DNA of 64,000 nucleotides, from assembly GCA_963682025.1 (NCBI GenBank), contig OY821521.1, positions 195,931,026 to 195,995,025 on the forward strand, in the 5' to 3' direction. Source of the DNA: Cordilura impudica (taxonomy: Eukaryota > Arthropoda > Insecta > Diptera > Scathophagidae). This document shows positions 11,401 through 22,379 of the stretch, piece by piece. Below the pieces are notes generated by a model. It worked only from the letters and a program-made list of their open reading frames with translations, was not told the origin of the DNA and ran no database searches. A program made the translations under genes and the position numbers. The stretch's first letter is position 1. Every line of letters begins with the position of its first letter.

Positions 11401-11858
11401 TTTCATACGATTTTGATGTTATATAGCCTTTTGAAAGGATAATTTAATACTGATCCCGAATTATGTAACAGGTTGTCGGTAGAATTAAATTATAGAAAGA
11501 AATTTTCGTAAAATCTGAAATAAAGTCATATTTTCCCCATATAAACACACTTGAAATTTTCAATCGCTTTGCGCCACGACTAAACGATTTTTGATTGGCC
11601 CAAAAGTTTTTATTTCTCACTTTTTTTGCTATTCGCATATTTCTAGGGGGTGACACCGACAGTTTGAACACTTTTTTTCCCTCCATATTACGAAGGGCCA
11701 CCCTAATGGACGCACAGATGGACGGACAGACGGACGGTTATCGCTAAATCGACTCAGAAAGCGATTATAAGTCGATCGGTATAATAAAAGATGGGTGTAC
11801 GTCAAATATTTTTACAAACATCACCACAAAGTAATTATACCCTGACCACTTAGTGGTA
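8401..11858 (-). repeat. TATACCC type 1 repeat, split by a foldback element
   Basis: The left part (8401-8901) carries the family's interior in reverse, including TCATATGGGG-type blocks, GGACTAGGTC and TTTGATTATAAAGT. The right part (11706-11858) carries GGACGGACAGACGGACGG, TCGACTCAGAAAGCG, GTATAATAAAAGATGGG and the terminal hairpin ATACCCTGACCACTTAGTGG. The interruption at 8904-11703 falls at the usual position just before the CCGTCC block. Confidence 0.75.
8904..11703. mobile_element. 2.8-kb foldback element, GGGTG(G)CCC ends, TA target
   Basis: Two arms of about 1.2 kb (8904-~10085 and ~10480-11703) are imperfect inverted repeats around a ~400-bp centre. Matching anchors include AAATTTCAAGTGTGTTTATA / its inverse, GGGGTCACATATGACCCC and ATTGCTCGCGAATATA. 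The ends read TA-GGGTGCCCCTT and AAGGGCCACCC-TA, so the likely duplicated target is TA. There is no transposase frame. A ~45-bp block present in the right arm (near 11220-11265), and in the third arm at 57270-57330, is missing from the left arm near 9320. Superfamily is not resolved; a TA target is shared by Tc1/mariner-type elements. Confidence 0.8.
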
Positions 11859-12035
11859 TCTATAATTAATAGGCTAGGCGATTTTTTTTAACCGATGTTT
11901 TTTTCTACCGTTTTATCCCGATTTTGACCAAACGTATATTATTTGAAAGGTATTTCTTTTTAGCCGTTTTGCAGATCTAAAGATTTTTAAATTTGTTCCT
12001 TTATTTTGAGTAAATTGCATTTCCATTACAACAAG
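11859..12035 (+). mobile_element. Helitron family 1, 5' end fragment
   Basis: Starts TCTATAATTAATAGGCTAGG directly after host A at 11858, then CCGATGTTT, ACCGTTTTATCCCGATTTTG, and TGAAAGGTATTTCTTTTTAG, the same 5' block as at 54506 and 61196. After TGAGTAAATTGCATTT the sequence changes to a non-LTR tail, so the 3' half is lost or lies beyond. The insertion point is inside the terminal hairpin of a TATACCC repeat (TAGTGGTA). Confidence 0.8.
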
Positions 12036-12168
12036 ACAGAGTATCTTATAAATTACAGTAATGGAATCAGATAAGTTATTCACTATATATTTAATATCAG
12101 AAACTCTTAATCTAAATTTAAAATATTATAAATTACAATTAAAGAACATTAAAAAAAATCAAATAAAA

Positions 12169-12408
12169 TCAATTAAAGTATTGGTACAGTAATTTTCTAA
12201 ACCCTATTGCGTTGCTTGTATTTTGCATGACATTAGGAAGCTGATTACAGAGACGAATAGTTAGAATAAAAAATTGACATTCAGAGGCATGGTCCCGGTA
12301 TTTAAATTGAATTATTCGATACCCTCTGGTAGATCTTGCGAACTTTAGTCGTTCAAAAAGATATTTTGGAGCCTTTGTTATAATAATTTTATGTAGAAAT
12401 ATAATGTT
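12169..12408 (-). pseudogene. Non-LTR reverse transcriptase C-terminus (open, 79 codons)
   Basis: A minus-strand frame runs 79 codons to a natural TGA at 12169-12171 with residues typical of the extreme C-terminus of jockey/CR1-type polymerases: KAPKYLFERLKFARSTRGYR, then FKYRDHASECQFFILTIRL and NQLPNVMQ. The segment is 5' truncated and followed by an AT-rich 3' region that abuts Helitron sequence near 12035, so it probably inserted into that Helitron. The open frame shows little decay, but it is only a tail. Confidence 0.65.
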
Positions 12409-12532
12409 CTTGAATTTAACATAAAGGGGTTTTCAACAGGGTCGCTACAAAAGTAGAAAGACAGAGACAGCAAACGACGCCATATTTGTTGCCGCTCTTT
12501 TGAAATTTCTCTTCAGTAAGGTTTGCCATTTC

Positions 12533-13681
12533 ATGATGGAAAGATATACGAGCCAACAACGAGTCGAAATTATTAAAATTTACTACCGAAATTCGAAGTC
12601 AGTGGCCTCAACGTTAAGAGCGCTACGTCCAATTTATGGTCATCATAATCGTCCTAGCAGATGAACAATTGAGCGTCTAGTGGAAAAATTTAAATCCACA
12701 GGCACAGTACAAAATGTTCCCGTGCCAGTGAGACAAAGAAGTACCCATAGTATCGAGAATATTGCTGCCGCTGAGGCTTCAGTTGAAGAAAGCCCAAATG
12801 TGTCTCTCACACGTCGTTCTCAAGCGTTGGACATCTCTGTGACGTCGTTGTGGCGAATTTTGCGAAAAGACCTTGGCCTACATCCTTACAAGATCAAATT
12901 GATACAAGAACTGAAGCCGCTTGACCACCAAAAGCGTCGTATGTTCGTGAATTGGGCTGAGCAACAACTTGAAAATGATTCGGATTTTCATCGAAAAATC
13001 ATCTTCAGTGATGAGGCTCTTTTCTGGCTGAATGAGCAACAACTTGAAAATGATTCGGATTTTCATCGAAAAATCATCTTCAGTGATGAGGCTCTTTTCT
13101 GGCTGAATGGCTTCGTCAATAAACAAAATATGTGTTATTGGTCAGAGAGCAATCCACACGTACTCCATGAGTCGTCATTGCATCCCGAAAAAATTACGGT
13201 TTGGTGCGGTTTATGGGCCGGCGGCGTCATTGGCCCGTACTTCTTCCGTGATGATCAAGACCGGCACGTTACTATGAATGGGAATCGCTACCGTTCAATG
13301 ATAACCGAATATTTTTGACCCCAATTGGATGATATGGACTTGGAGGACATGTGGTTCCAACAGGACGGCGCCACAAGCCACACAGCGAACTTGGAAACCA
13401 AGTTTGGAGAACGTGTTATCTCACGAAATGGTCCAGTCGATTAGCCGCGTCGGTCGTGCGACTTGACGCCGTTGGACTATTTCCTGTGGGGCTACGTCAA
13501 GTCTATGGCCTATGCCAACAAGCCAGCGACGATTGATGAACTTCGTACGAATATCGAACGTGAAATTGCAGCAGTATCGGCCGATTTATGCTTGAAAACT
13601 GTCGAAAATTGCGTTCAGCGTCTGGACTTCTGCAAGCGTGCCCGTGGTGGCCATGCAAAAGAGATCGATTTCCATACATAA
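12533..13681 (+). pseudogene. mariner-type (DD41D, rosa-like) transposase, three stops
   Basis: One reading frame from ATG (12533 or 12536) to TAA (13679-13681) encodes a whole mariner transposase, broken by TGA at 12662, TGA at 13316 (a Trp codon of the family) and TAG at 13442 (another Trp codon). Visible parts are the N-terminal HTH (IIKIYYRNSKSVASTLRALR), the IIFSDEA first catalytic Asp, WFQQDGATSHTA second Asp, and CDLTPLDYFLWGY third Asp. In the family I know, the last two Asp are 41 residues apart, which is the rosa type; here ~15 bp are missing between them. A 75-bp in-frame tandem duplication covers the first Asp region. TIRs could not be fixed. Confidence 0.88.
12959..13108 (+). repeat. 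75-bp in-frame tandem duplication in the transposase
   Basis: Two identical 75-bp units, 12959-13033 and 13034-13108, begin GAGCAACAACTTGAAAATG and encode 25 residues (EQQLENDSDF ... EALFWLN), so the first catalytic Asp is present twice. Perfect identity marks a recent event after the copy was already present. Confidence 0.95.
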
Positions 13682-13689
13682 TGGCATCG

Positions 13690-14030
13690 AACGTACTTTC
13701 ACAGGAATAAAGAATTTCATTGATATCCAAAACCGTTTTTGTTTTATTTAAAAAACGTTTGTTTTTTTTTTGGATGTGAATGCACTAATGTCTTTGCTCC
13801 TTCCAGTTCAATATTAGAAAACTCATTTCCTTCAGCTGTGTCAAATTCATTTTCCATGTCAAAGTTTTCATAATGGTCTTTTAGTAATTTAGCAGCTTTG
13901 ATCATATTTTTCTGTTATCTTTTTTAAAAGTATTTTTTAAAAATATTTTTTGAATGCAAGAAATGCAATGTTTTTTTATGATTTTTCTATGAAATATTTT
14001 TTTCACGACATAAACAGAAGAATATTTTTT
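13690..14030. other. Mariner 3' flank and AT-rich sequence
   Basis: Contains the 3' non-coding end of the mariner copy to about 13780, then non-genic AT-rich DNA. No gene recognised. Confidence 0.5.
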
Positions 14031-14032
14031 GA

Positions 14033-14395
14033 TGTGTAAACATCTATACGCGCAGGGAGCAAAATTTCTATTTCGCAATACAGTCACAAAAACAGCGTAA
14101 CATGTGAGCTCACATGTTACGCTGTGACCCTAAGACAAATCGGTGTGACTTATGATTTTATTGGTGAAAAAATTGTGATATAAAATTATTTCAGCTAATT
14201 CAACAACCCTTTGCTGTAAAACGACAAAAATCCCACAATATAAACGTATAACATATACATAATTCAACAACCCCACAAGTGTTACCAGAGCACCTGCAGT
14301 TGTTTGCTATAAGTGATAGATGACGCTTTCTGTTTGACTTTTAAAAAAGTGACATAAAAAAATCTTTAATTACTAGATGTTTACACATCTCCCCT
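14033..14395. mobile_element. MITE bounded by GATGTGTAAACATC, copy 1
   Basis: Both ends carry GATGTGTAAACATCTA or its near-inverse TAGATGTTTACACATC. The interior contains a perfect 32-bp palindrome, TTCAGCTAATTCAACAACCC, and CCCCTGTGATCG beyond the right end. A second copy lies at 61690-62324. This copy is intact where the second one holds a Helitron, giving an empty site at TATACATAATTCAAC near 14255. No coding capacity. Confidence 0.7.
14093..14124. repeat. Perfect 32-bp palindrome
   Basis: CAGCGTAACATGTGAG is followed directly by its exact reverse complement CTCACATGTTACGCTG. It can form a 16-bp loopless hairpin. It lies inside the MITE. Confidence 0.95.
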
Positions 14396-14399
14396 GTGA

Positions 14400-17300
14400 T
14401 CGAACTCACATGATTTTTTTTTTTTTTATTTTGGAAACCAAGCCTGGCTGAATTTTTCGGTTCGGGTTCAAGGTTTTATAAACAGCCAAATGGGTTCAGG
14501 TTCGGGTTAGGTTTCAGTCTCTGCTTTTAATTGATGTTATTGCTTATTTTCTTCAAAAAGCTAATTTATTGAACTTTTTCCATAATTTTTTATCCGAATC
14601 AATAAATTTATAAAAGAATTGCATCAATTTGTGGTTGCATATTTCGCTTTAATTCCATGTTTTTGCGTTTATTTTTGTAAATGGATATTGTAAAATGGCA
14701 CAAAAACTCCTTTGGATTGAAGATGAACATCCTCAAACACTGCTTTGAAATGGTAAAAAATGCATGCCCTCGTATACTCGATCTTAGCCGGCTATAACTT
14801 TCTTTTTTATAATTTTTTTTATCCATTCTCAGAATTTTTTTTTAAGCAACGCCTTAAAAAAAAACCAAACAAAAAAGTTAATTATATATGCTTTGTTACA
14901 AAAACAAATGACAACAGGGTCTCAGTAATAAAAGTGGGCGTTACAAATTTTACCAAAAGTAATAATCGACGTAGAAGTAGTGGCAATAATCAAAGCAATA
15001 ACTGATAATGTCTTCATTTACTTCATTCATATTATCTATGGATTCTTTCAATACTTAATAACAATACTAAGAGGAACAACAACAATAACAACAAAAAAGA
15101 AGCTGTATATATGCAATCTTTATAAGGCTACAAATATTCAAAAAAAAAAAACTTACCTTGAGCTAAGGGTTGGGCCTTATTTCTCCATAGAAAACTCTGA
15201 AGTTTATAAAAGGATGAACAATGAAATAAATAAAAAAAAAAAACAACAAAAAAATTGATAGTGGCTGATAACAACACGTGTCATAAAAGGTCACGTGACT
15301 TAAAGCTACGATTTAATATTGTTCCAAAGCAAACACACTGCGAAAACAACATTCATCAGAATTTACAGATCTGATAAATGTGGCGAATTTTCAAAGGCGT
15401 TTTGGGTTTTTCGATGAAGCTACAGAAAAATAAAGGAACAGCGGAAGGACGGACAGACGGATGAACGGAAGGACGGAAGGATGAACGACTGTGTAATAGA
15501 TGTTTAACAAAACCAAGTAGGCGTAGTTGAAGCTGATAATAATGATGTAGTAAAAGGAAAATTGATTCAATGTAGACAAACCATTAATGACACAAAACGT
15601 CACACAAAAGCAAAACGAAAAAAAAAAAATAAAGCGGTTTAACGGACTGATGGAGGCCACTTGTTTGATTTTCCCATGACTTGAACAATACAAACAAAGA
15701 TTATGTTTATGCAGGGAAATATCAATGACACACACATACGCACACACACACATTTACACCGGATATTAAACAGGATATAATTGATTTACTACCATATAAA
15801 CTGTTAACATAACAGGATTATTCTTGTTGCTGGCCATATCCTTGCTTATCAATAATACTAATTAAAAACTGCAATTTTCTATTTGATTATCTTCTGAAAA
15901 AAAAACTATGATTTTACCAATATGGCTTTTTTGCTTTAGTCTTTCAAATAATTACTCGGCCATATTCCTAATTGTAGCCTTTGATTTTGCTTACCTTAAT
16001 CGTTATTCCTGGGCCTTAATAAGATTTTGTTGGCAATTTTCTGTTGAAGTTTGTAATGGCCATATAAGCCATATAACCATTACCTTTGGTACACTTATGT
16101 GTCCGGGCATATTGCTTAGGCAGCACAACCATTCAGCCAGCCAAACATTTGCTCCATACGTAACGATTACTTTTTGATTTTCTCTAGACCAATTTCATGT
16201 GTTTTTATTGTTTTTCTGTGTTTGACCACAACCCCAATCAAACAAGGAAACAAGATTGTCACTTATATGGTCCCTTTGCAATACAAAAACGGATATCTTA
16301 TACATGTTACATACCACGGCTACCTATCGTTGTTTTTGGTTTGAATGTGGCTGGGTAATGGGGGAGGGGAGGGTGTTAAAGGTTTAAAATTTCATTAAAT
16401 TGAGTAGCGTGAAAAAAGTTTAGAGAACAGAAGAAATTTAAAACTCGATTAGTTTTTGGACAGTGGAACTAAAAAACATAGGAGTGCACCGATTGGTATG
16501 AAACTTTGTAAGTAACTGTAGATGAAAACGTTTAAGCTCGTTAATGGGTTTTGACTGTTTAACAAAATGTAGAAAATGAACCACAACAACTGTTCCGTGA
16601 GGGCAGTTCAATAAATCCGAGACTTTTTGAGAAATAAATTTTTTGGCATTATAGTCTCCTCCTAGATAACGCAGTCATTTCCAAGGTCTATCTGAAGATC
16701 CTTAAACCTTATGCAATGATAAATCGGTGGACTTACCCTTCTTGCGGTTATTATTATTATTTATCTTTTCAATATGTCCATAATTTAAAAAAGAGCTTTA
16801 TAATAACACAATAGGCAGTAATCCTTCGTTTCCACTCGTAATTTTTCGGTTTATGATAATCGTCTCGAAAACTTCTAGTTGGAAAATCAGGCATCGGTAA
16901 ATATCAAAAATCGTTAAATACCAGTAATCGTTAATTCTCTAGATTCGACAGATCGGAAGTGATAATCAGAGGATGCGGTAGCTATTAGCAGATATATAAT
17001 AACCACATAACGGGGGCGAGCGATATTGCCAGTCCGCGAAATTCTGTTTATGTTGTTCGGCAATGCGTGGCCCAATTCCATCATAAACGTATTAGTAAAT
17101 ATTTTGTGACACCTCGGTGTTGTCTTAAAAGATAAGAAAATTAGTGGAAACAGTTTGTCGAAGCAGGCGAAAACGCTAGACTATTTTCTTAACTATAACA
17201 ACCAAAACTTGCACTTGCTGTAAATAAATCGCCCACTGTGTATTGTCAAAACAAAATATTCTACTACCATATCCAAAGGTAAATACATATTTATTTTATG

Positions 17301-17460
17301 AACTAATTGAGAATTGCAATTGTGGTTTTCTTTATAAATAAAGCAAATAACAAAAATAGTTAGATTTGAATGCATTTATGCTGGTGTGAATATTAAAGTA
17401 ATATGAAATTACACACTTTTTCCATCGTTTATCCAATCTTTTTATTCCTTATAGGATTTC
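14400..17460. other. Non-genic stretch with minor repeats
   Basis: Contains a monomer related to the 43-45 kb satellite near 14530-14660, A runs, an AAGGACGGACAGACGGATG-type run near 15440-15480 and a CA run near 15728-15750. GAGGGCAGTTCAATAAATCC near 16602 resembles a mariner terminal repeat, but no matching partner was found. No gene was recognised. Confidence 0.5.
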
Positions 17461-17464
17461 GTAA

Positions 17465-17531
17465 GGTCCTCATCGCTGGAGCAATGTTTCCCAATGTTTC
17501 GTCGATTATTGGCCGACATCTTCAGAGGATC
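17465..17531 (-). ncRNA. Hammerhead-like three-way-junction motif (degenerate)
   Basis: On the minus strand the order is GATCCT, CTGAAGA, GTCG, loop, CGAC, GAAA, CATTG, loop, CGATG, AGGACC. Three helices can form: GATCCT/AGGACC (one mismatch), GTCG/CGAC and CATTG/CGATG (one G-U). This is the order of a hammerhead ribozyme, but the core reads CTGAAGA instead of CTGATGA and the cleavage-site U is absent, so self-cleavage is doubtful. Such motifs are known in Penelope-like elements; I see no such element around it. Confidence 0.3.
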
Positions 17532-17590
17532 GTAATAAATTATTTTCATATTAAAAACATGACAAACATTTAAACACACCAGTATAGCCC

Positions 17591-18240
17591 AGCACTCGAA
17601 ATTCGAGTGCAAATTCTAGGAAATATTATTTGTTCATTCAATTTTTGTCTTTATTTTTTTAATCTATATATCTTTGGTCACAAGCGATAACCGCCTAAGT
17701 CGACTTAAGAACGATTTGAGTTATGTATGTTATCATATTCTACTAAAAACGCTTTATATTAACGTGAAATCCCCATTTCTCTAACGCTTTTTATTAAAAA
17801 GTTATTAATGAAAACATATTGACCTAAGTCGTAACAAAGCCCCATTACATTTATATAAACAGTTATTTTTCTCGAAAGAATGATTTTCGCCGATTTGAGT
17901 TATGTATACTATCACATTCTGCTAAAAAATCTTTATATTTGCGTGAAATCCCCATTTCTCTAACACTGCTTTTTAAAAAGATATTAATACAAATATTCTG
18001 ACCTAAGTCGTAATGAAGCCCCATTACATTTAAATAAAAAGCTAATTTTCTCAAAAGTATGATTTTCGAGTTAGGCGGTTATTGCTTGTGACCACAGATA
18101 TATAAATTTATGAATTTTTAAATGAGCTTAAAAGTATGTTAATCAATGTTAGTAATTCACAATTCAACACAGAGCGTCTGATATATAATTTAAATCACTC
18201 GCATTAACACAGCGTGTAACGAATTATTATTAATATTTTA
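17591..18240 (-). mobile_element. Helitron family 1 remnant, interrupted by a MITE
   Basis: The 3' hairpin GCACTCGAAATTCGAGTGC with TTCTAGGAAAT lies at ~17600-17635 on the minus strand. After the MITE at 17665-18105 the Helitron body resumes (ATGTTAATCAATGTTAGTAA, TTCACAATTCAACAC), comparable to 32270-32310. The 5' end is not found, so the copy is truncated. Confidence 0.55.
17665..18105. mobile_element. ~440-bp MITE with tandem interior
   Basis: The ends are near-perfect inverted repeats of about 33 bp: TATATCTTTGGTCACAAGCG / TATATCTGTGGTCACAAGCA, both followed by ATAACCGCCTAA. The interior is two direct copies of a ~179-bp unit starting GATTTGAGTTATGTAT at 17713 and 17892. No coding capacity. 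A TA-type target is possible but ambiguous because the termini run into TATATA. Confidence 0.7.
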
Positions 18241-18429
18241 TTTTATTTAATTTAATATATTTTTAAGACAGATTAAATATAAATTTTATCACTCTCAGCT
18301 TTTCCTCCATATGAAATATAACTATGCCAATTTTCACACTCCTCCGTGCCCGCATATTGCTTAAAAAGGGAACTAAAAATTTACCTTCACGTATTAATAT
18401 ATAGATATTAACTTGTCACTGCTTTAGCT

Positions 18430-18625
18430 AATGGCAACCCTAAAGTGTTTTCGCCGAGCCATTTATTCAGGTTTGGAAGTCGAAAAGGGCTCAATCCGTA
18501 GAATGTGATGGTAGTTGAAATAGCAATTCTCAGCCCAATTCATGGAAATTTGTCATGGCGACTACAAGCGTATGCACCCGAGCATTGTCTTGATGAGAAA
18601 GCACTTTCTTCTTGGTCAAATGCGG
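18430..18625 (-). pseudogene. mariner transposase C-terminal fragment
   Basis: Minus-strand translation gives KKKVLSHQDNARVHTLVVAM then NFHELG and, after stops, FDFQT and INGSAKT, which correspond to the second catalytic Asp region and the downstream LPHPPYSPDLAPSD block of mariner elements, heavily decayed. The N-terminal side is cut by the GTAC repeat array that starts near 18630. Confidence 0.7.
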
Positions 18626-18629
18626 TCGA

Positions 18630-21600
18630 TTTTTTTTAAGAAATGGTGATTTTTAAGAAAAGCTGCTTTTTAAGAAAATGTACTTGTTAAAAAAATGTAG
18701 TTTTTAAAGAAAAGTTAAATTTTGAAGAAAATGTAGTATTTAAAGAGCACAATCATTTGAAAGAAAAGATATTTAAGAAAAAAAAAAAACACTAAAAGGT
18801 TATTTTTTAACAAAAGAACAGGTACTTTTTAAAGAAAATGACAGAATGTTATTTTCAAAGAAAAGGTAAATTTTTAACAAAAGTTACTTTATGTAACAAA
18901 AAGTACTTTTTAACAAAAAGCTCTTTATACAAAAGATACATGTTTAACAAACGGTACTTTTTAACAAAAGGTACATTTGACGGAAAGGTACTACGTTAGA
19001 AAAAGGTACTTGTTAGAAAAGTTAACTTTTTGGAAAAAGGTACTTTTTAGAATAAGGTACTTTTTAGAAAAAGGTAACGTTTAGGAAATGGTCTTTTTAG
19101 AAAAAGGTACTTCTTAGAAAAAATTGAAAGTACTTTTTAAATTAATGTTAATTGTCCCGAAAAGATAATTTTTTAAGATAAGGTTCTTGTTAAGAAAATC
19201 TACTTTTTTAACAAAAAGTACTTTTTAACAAAATTCATTTTATAAAAAAGGTACTTTTTTAAAAATTGGCACTTTGTAAGAAAATGTACTTTTTTAGAAA
19301 AAGCACCTTCTCAGGATATGGTGTTTTCTTTAGAAAAAGGTATATTTAGAAAAAGGTACTTTTTAGAAAAAATTAAAAGGTACTTTTTAAAGTAATGTTA
19401 ATTGTCCCGAAAAAATAATTTTTTAAGAAAAGGTACTTGTTAAGAAAATCTACTTCTTTAACAAAATTTACTTTTTTAACAAAAGGTATTTTATAACAAA
19501 AGGTACTTTTTTAAAAATAGGCACTTTTTAAGAAAATGTACTTTTTTAGAAGAAGTACTTTTTGAAGAAGATGTACTTTTAACGGAAAAGTACTTCTTTT
19601 AGAAAAACATACATTGTCAGGAAAAGGTACTTCTATAAATATTTACCTTTTTAAGAAAAGGTACTTTTTTTTAGAAATAATTACTTTTATTTCTAAAGTA
19701 CTTCTTTAGAAAAGGCACTTTTTAGAAAAAGTTACTTTTGTAGGAAAAGGTGCTTTTTTAGAAAAAGGTAAGTTTTCGGAATAGGTACTTTTTAGAAAAA
19801 ATTAAAATGTACTTTTTAAAGTAATGTTAATTGTCCCGAAAAGATAATTTTTTAAGAAAAGTTTCTTGTTCAGAAAATCTACTTCTTTAACAAAAAGTAC
19901 TTTTTTAACAAAAGGTATTTTATAGCAAAAGGTACTTTTTTAAAAATAGGCACTTTTTAAGAAAATGCACTTTTTTAGAAGAAGTACTTTTTGAAGAAGA
20001 GGTACTTTTAACGGAAAAGTACTTCTTTTAGAAAAGCATACATTTTCAGGAAAAGGTACTTTCTATAAATAGCTACCTTTTTAAGAAAAGGTACTTTTTT
20101 TAGAAAAAATTACTTTTATTTTTAAAGTACTTTTTTAGAAAAAGTTACTTTTTTAGGAAAAGGTACTTTTTTAGGAAAAGGCACGTTTTCGGAAAAGGTA
20201 ATTTTTAGAAAAAATGAAAAGGTGCTTTTTAAAGTAATGTTAATTTTCCCGAAGAGATAATTTTTTTTACAAAAAGTAACTTTTTAAGAAAACGTACTTT
20301 TTTAGAAGAAGTATTTTTTGAAGTACTATTGACGGAAAAGTACTTTTTTAGAAAAACGTATTTTTGCAGGAAGAGTTACTTTTTTCAGAATAAATTTCTT
20401 TCATTTTTAAAGTACTTTTTTAAAAAAGGTACTTCTTACAAAAATGTACTCTTTAGGGAAAGATACTTTTTATATAAAATTAAAAGGTACTTTTTAAAGT
20501 AAAATTAATTTTCCAGAAACTATAATTTTTTAAGAAAATTTACTTATTAAGAAAATGTACTTCTTTAACAAAATGTACTTCTTTACAATAATTTATAAGA
20601 AAAAGTACTTTATTAGAAAATGTACTATTGACTGAAAAGTGCTTTTTGAAGAAGAGATAATTTTGACTGAAAAGTACTGCTTTAGAAATATGTACTTTTC
20701 AGGAAAATGTACTTTTAAAATTAGGTACTTTTTTAGGAAAAGGTACTTGTTTTTTAGAAAAAGTGCTTTTTTAAAAAAGTGCTTTTTTCCAAAAAGATAT
20801 TTTTTGAAAAAAGTAATGAAAGGATACTTTTTAAGAAAATTTACTTTTAAAAGAAAAGAAGCTTTTGCAGGAATGGTACTTTTTTTTAGAAATATTTATT
20901 TTTTAGGACAATGTACTTGTTTAGGAAAAGCTACTTTTTTATAAAACGGTACTTGTAAAAAAAGGAAAATTTTTGTAAAAAATTACTTTTTTAGAAAAGT
21001 TACTTTTTAAGGGAAAGGTACTGTTTAGAAGAGTTATTTTTTAGGAAAACTCTATTTTTAAAGAAAATGTAATTTTTTATGAAAATTTACTTTTTAGAGA
21101 GAAGTTACTTAACGGAAGAAGGTACTTTTGGAAGAATATACTTTTTCATGAAAAGCTACTTTTTTGGAAAAACGTACTTTTTTTTAGGAAAATTTATTTT
21201 TTAGGAAAATGTATTTTTTAGGAAAAGGTGCTTTTTTAAGGTACTTTTTTAGAGAAAGATCTTTTTTTAAAGAAATGTACTTTTCTGGAAAATGTCTTTT
21301 TTAGGAAAAGCTACTTCTTCGAAATTGCTGCTTTGTTAGAAAAAAATACTTTTTTTAATGTATTTTTTAGAGAAAGATCCTTTTTTTAAAGAAATGTACT
21401 TTTCTGGAAAATGTATTTTTTAGGAAAAGCTACTTCTTCGAACATGCTTCTTTGTTAGAAAAATTTCCTTTTTTTAGAGAAATGTACTTTTTTAGAGAAA
21501 GATTCTTTTATAAAGAAATGTACTTTTCTGGAAAATGTATTTTTAAGGAAAAGCTACTTTTCCAAAATGCTGCTTTGTTAGAGAAATGTACTTTTTTTAG

Positions 21601-22370
21601 AGAAATGTACTTTTTTTTACAGAAAGATCCTTTTTTAAAGAAATGTACTTTTCTGGAAAATTTATTTTTTTAGTAAAAGCTACTTTTTCGAAAATGCTGC
21701 TTTGTTAGAAAAAAGTACTTTTTTTTTAGAGAAATGTACTTTTTTAGAGAAAGATCCTTTTATAAAGAAATGTACTTTTCTGGAAAATATATTTTTAAGG
21801 AAAAGCTACTTTTCCAAAATGCTGCTTTGTTAGAGAAATGTACTTTTTTAGAGAAATGTACTTTTTTTTACAGAAAGATTCTTTTTTAAAGAAATGTACT
21901 TTTCTGGAAAATTTATTTTTTTAGTAAAAGCTACTTTTTCGAAACTGCGGCTTTGTTAGAAAAAAGTACTTTTTTTTAGAGAAATGTACTTTTTTAGAGA
22001 AAGATCCTTTTATAAAGAAATGTACTTTTCTGGAAAATGTATTTTTAAGGAAAAGCTACTTTTTCGAAAATGCTGCTTTGTTAGAAAATTATACTTTTTT
22101 TTAGAGAAATGTACTTTTTTAGAGAAAGATCCTTTTATAAAAAAATGTACTTTTTTTTTTAGAGAAATGTACTTTTTTAGAGAAAGATCCTTTTATAAAG
22201 AAATGTACTTTTCTGGAAAATGTATTTTTAAGGAAAAGCTACTTTTCGAAAATGCTGCTTTGTTAGAAAATTATACTTTTTTAGAAAAATATAATTTTTT
22301 AGGAAAGGTACTTCTTGATGCACCTTTAAGAAAATGTGCTTTCTTAGGAATAGGTACTTTTTTTTAGCAA
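18630..22370 (+). repeat. GTAC-centred degenerate tandem array 1 (forward)
   Basis: Nearly 3.7 kb built from ~17-20-bp words of the form AAGAAAAGGTACTTTTTTAG, each centred on GTAC. The unit is degenerate at the 5' side, with longer blocks recurring (TTAATTGTCCCGAAAA at 19149, 19399, 19828). In 21240-22300 it becomes regular, with ~125-bp higher-order units. Long open frames across it (for example 20639-20944 and 21984-22367) encode only YFF/KCTF/REM periods and are not genes. Confidence 0.9.
21240..22300 (+). repeat. ~125-bp higher-order repeat, paired as ~251 bp
   Basis: The marker GAAAGAT(C/T)C or close variant occurs near 21251, 21370, 21494, 21621, 21747, 21871, 21997, 22122 and 22180. 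Spacing is 119-127 bp except for the last, which is a partial unit. Alternate units share TTTTATAAAG (21494, 21747, 21997) or TTTTTTAAAG with TTACAG before it (21621, 21871), so the true period is a dimer of about 251 bp. Confidence 0.85.
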
Positions 22371-22379
22371 AAGATATAG

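Noticed and set aside
16600..16660. Mariner-type terminal repeat (GAGGGCAGTTCAATAAATCC)
   Set aside because: No partner end or transposase at a sensible distance; kept only as a note.
20639..22367. Open frames rich in KCTFFREMYFF in the GTAC array
   Set aside because: Same repeat word translated repeatedly; absent selection signals and other frames are equally open.
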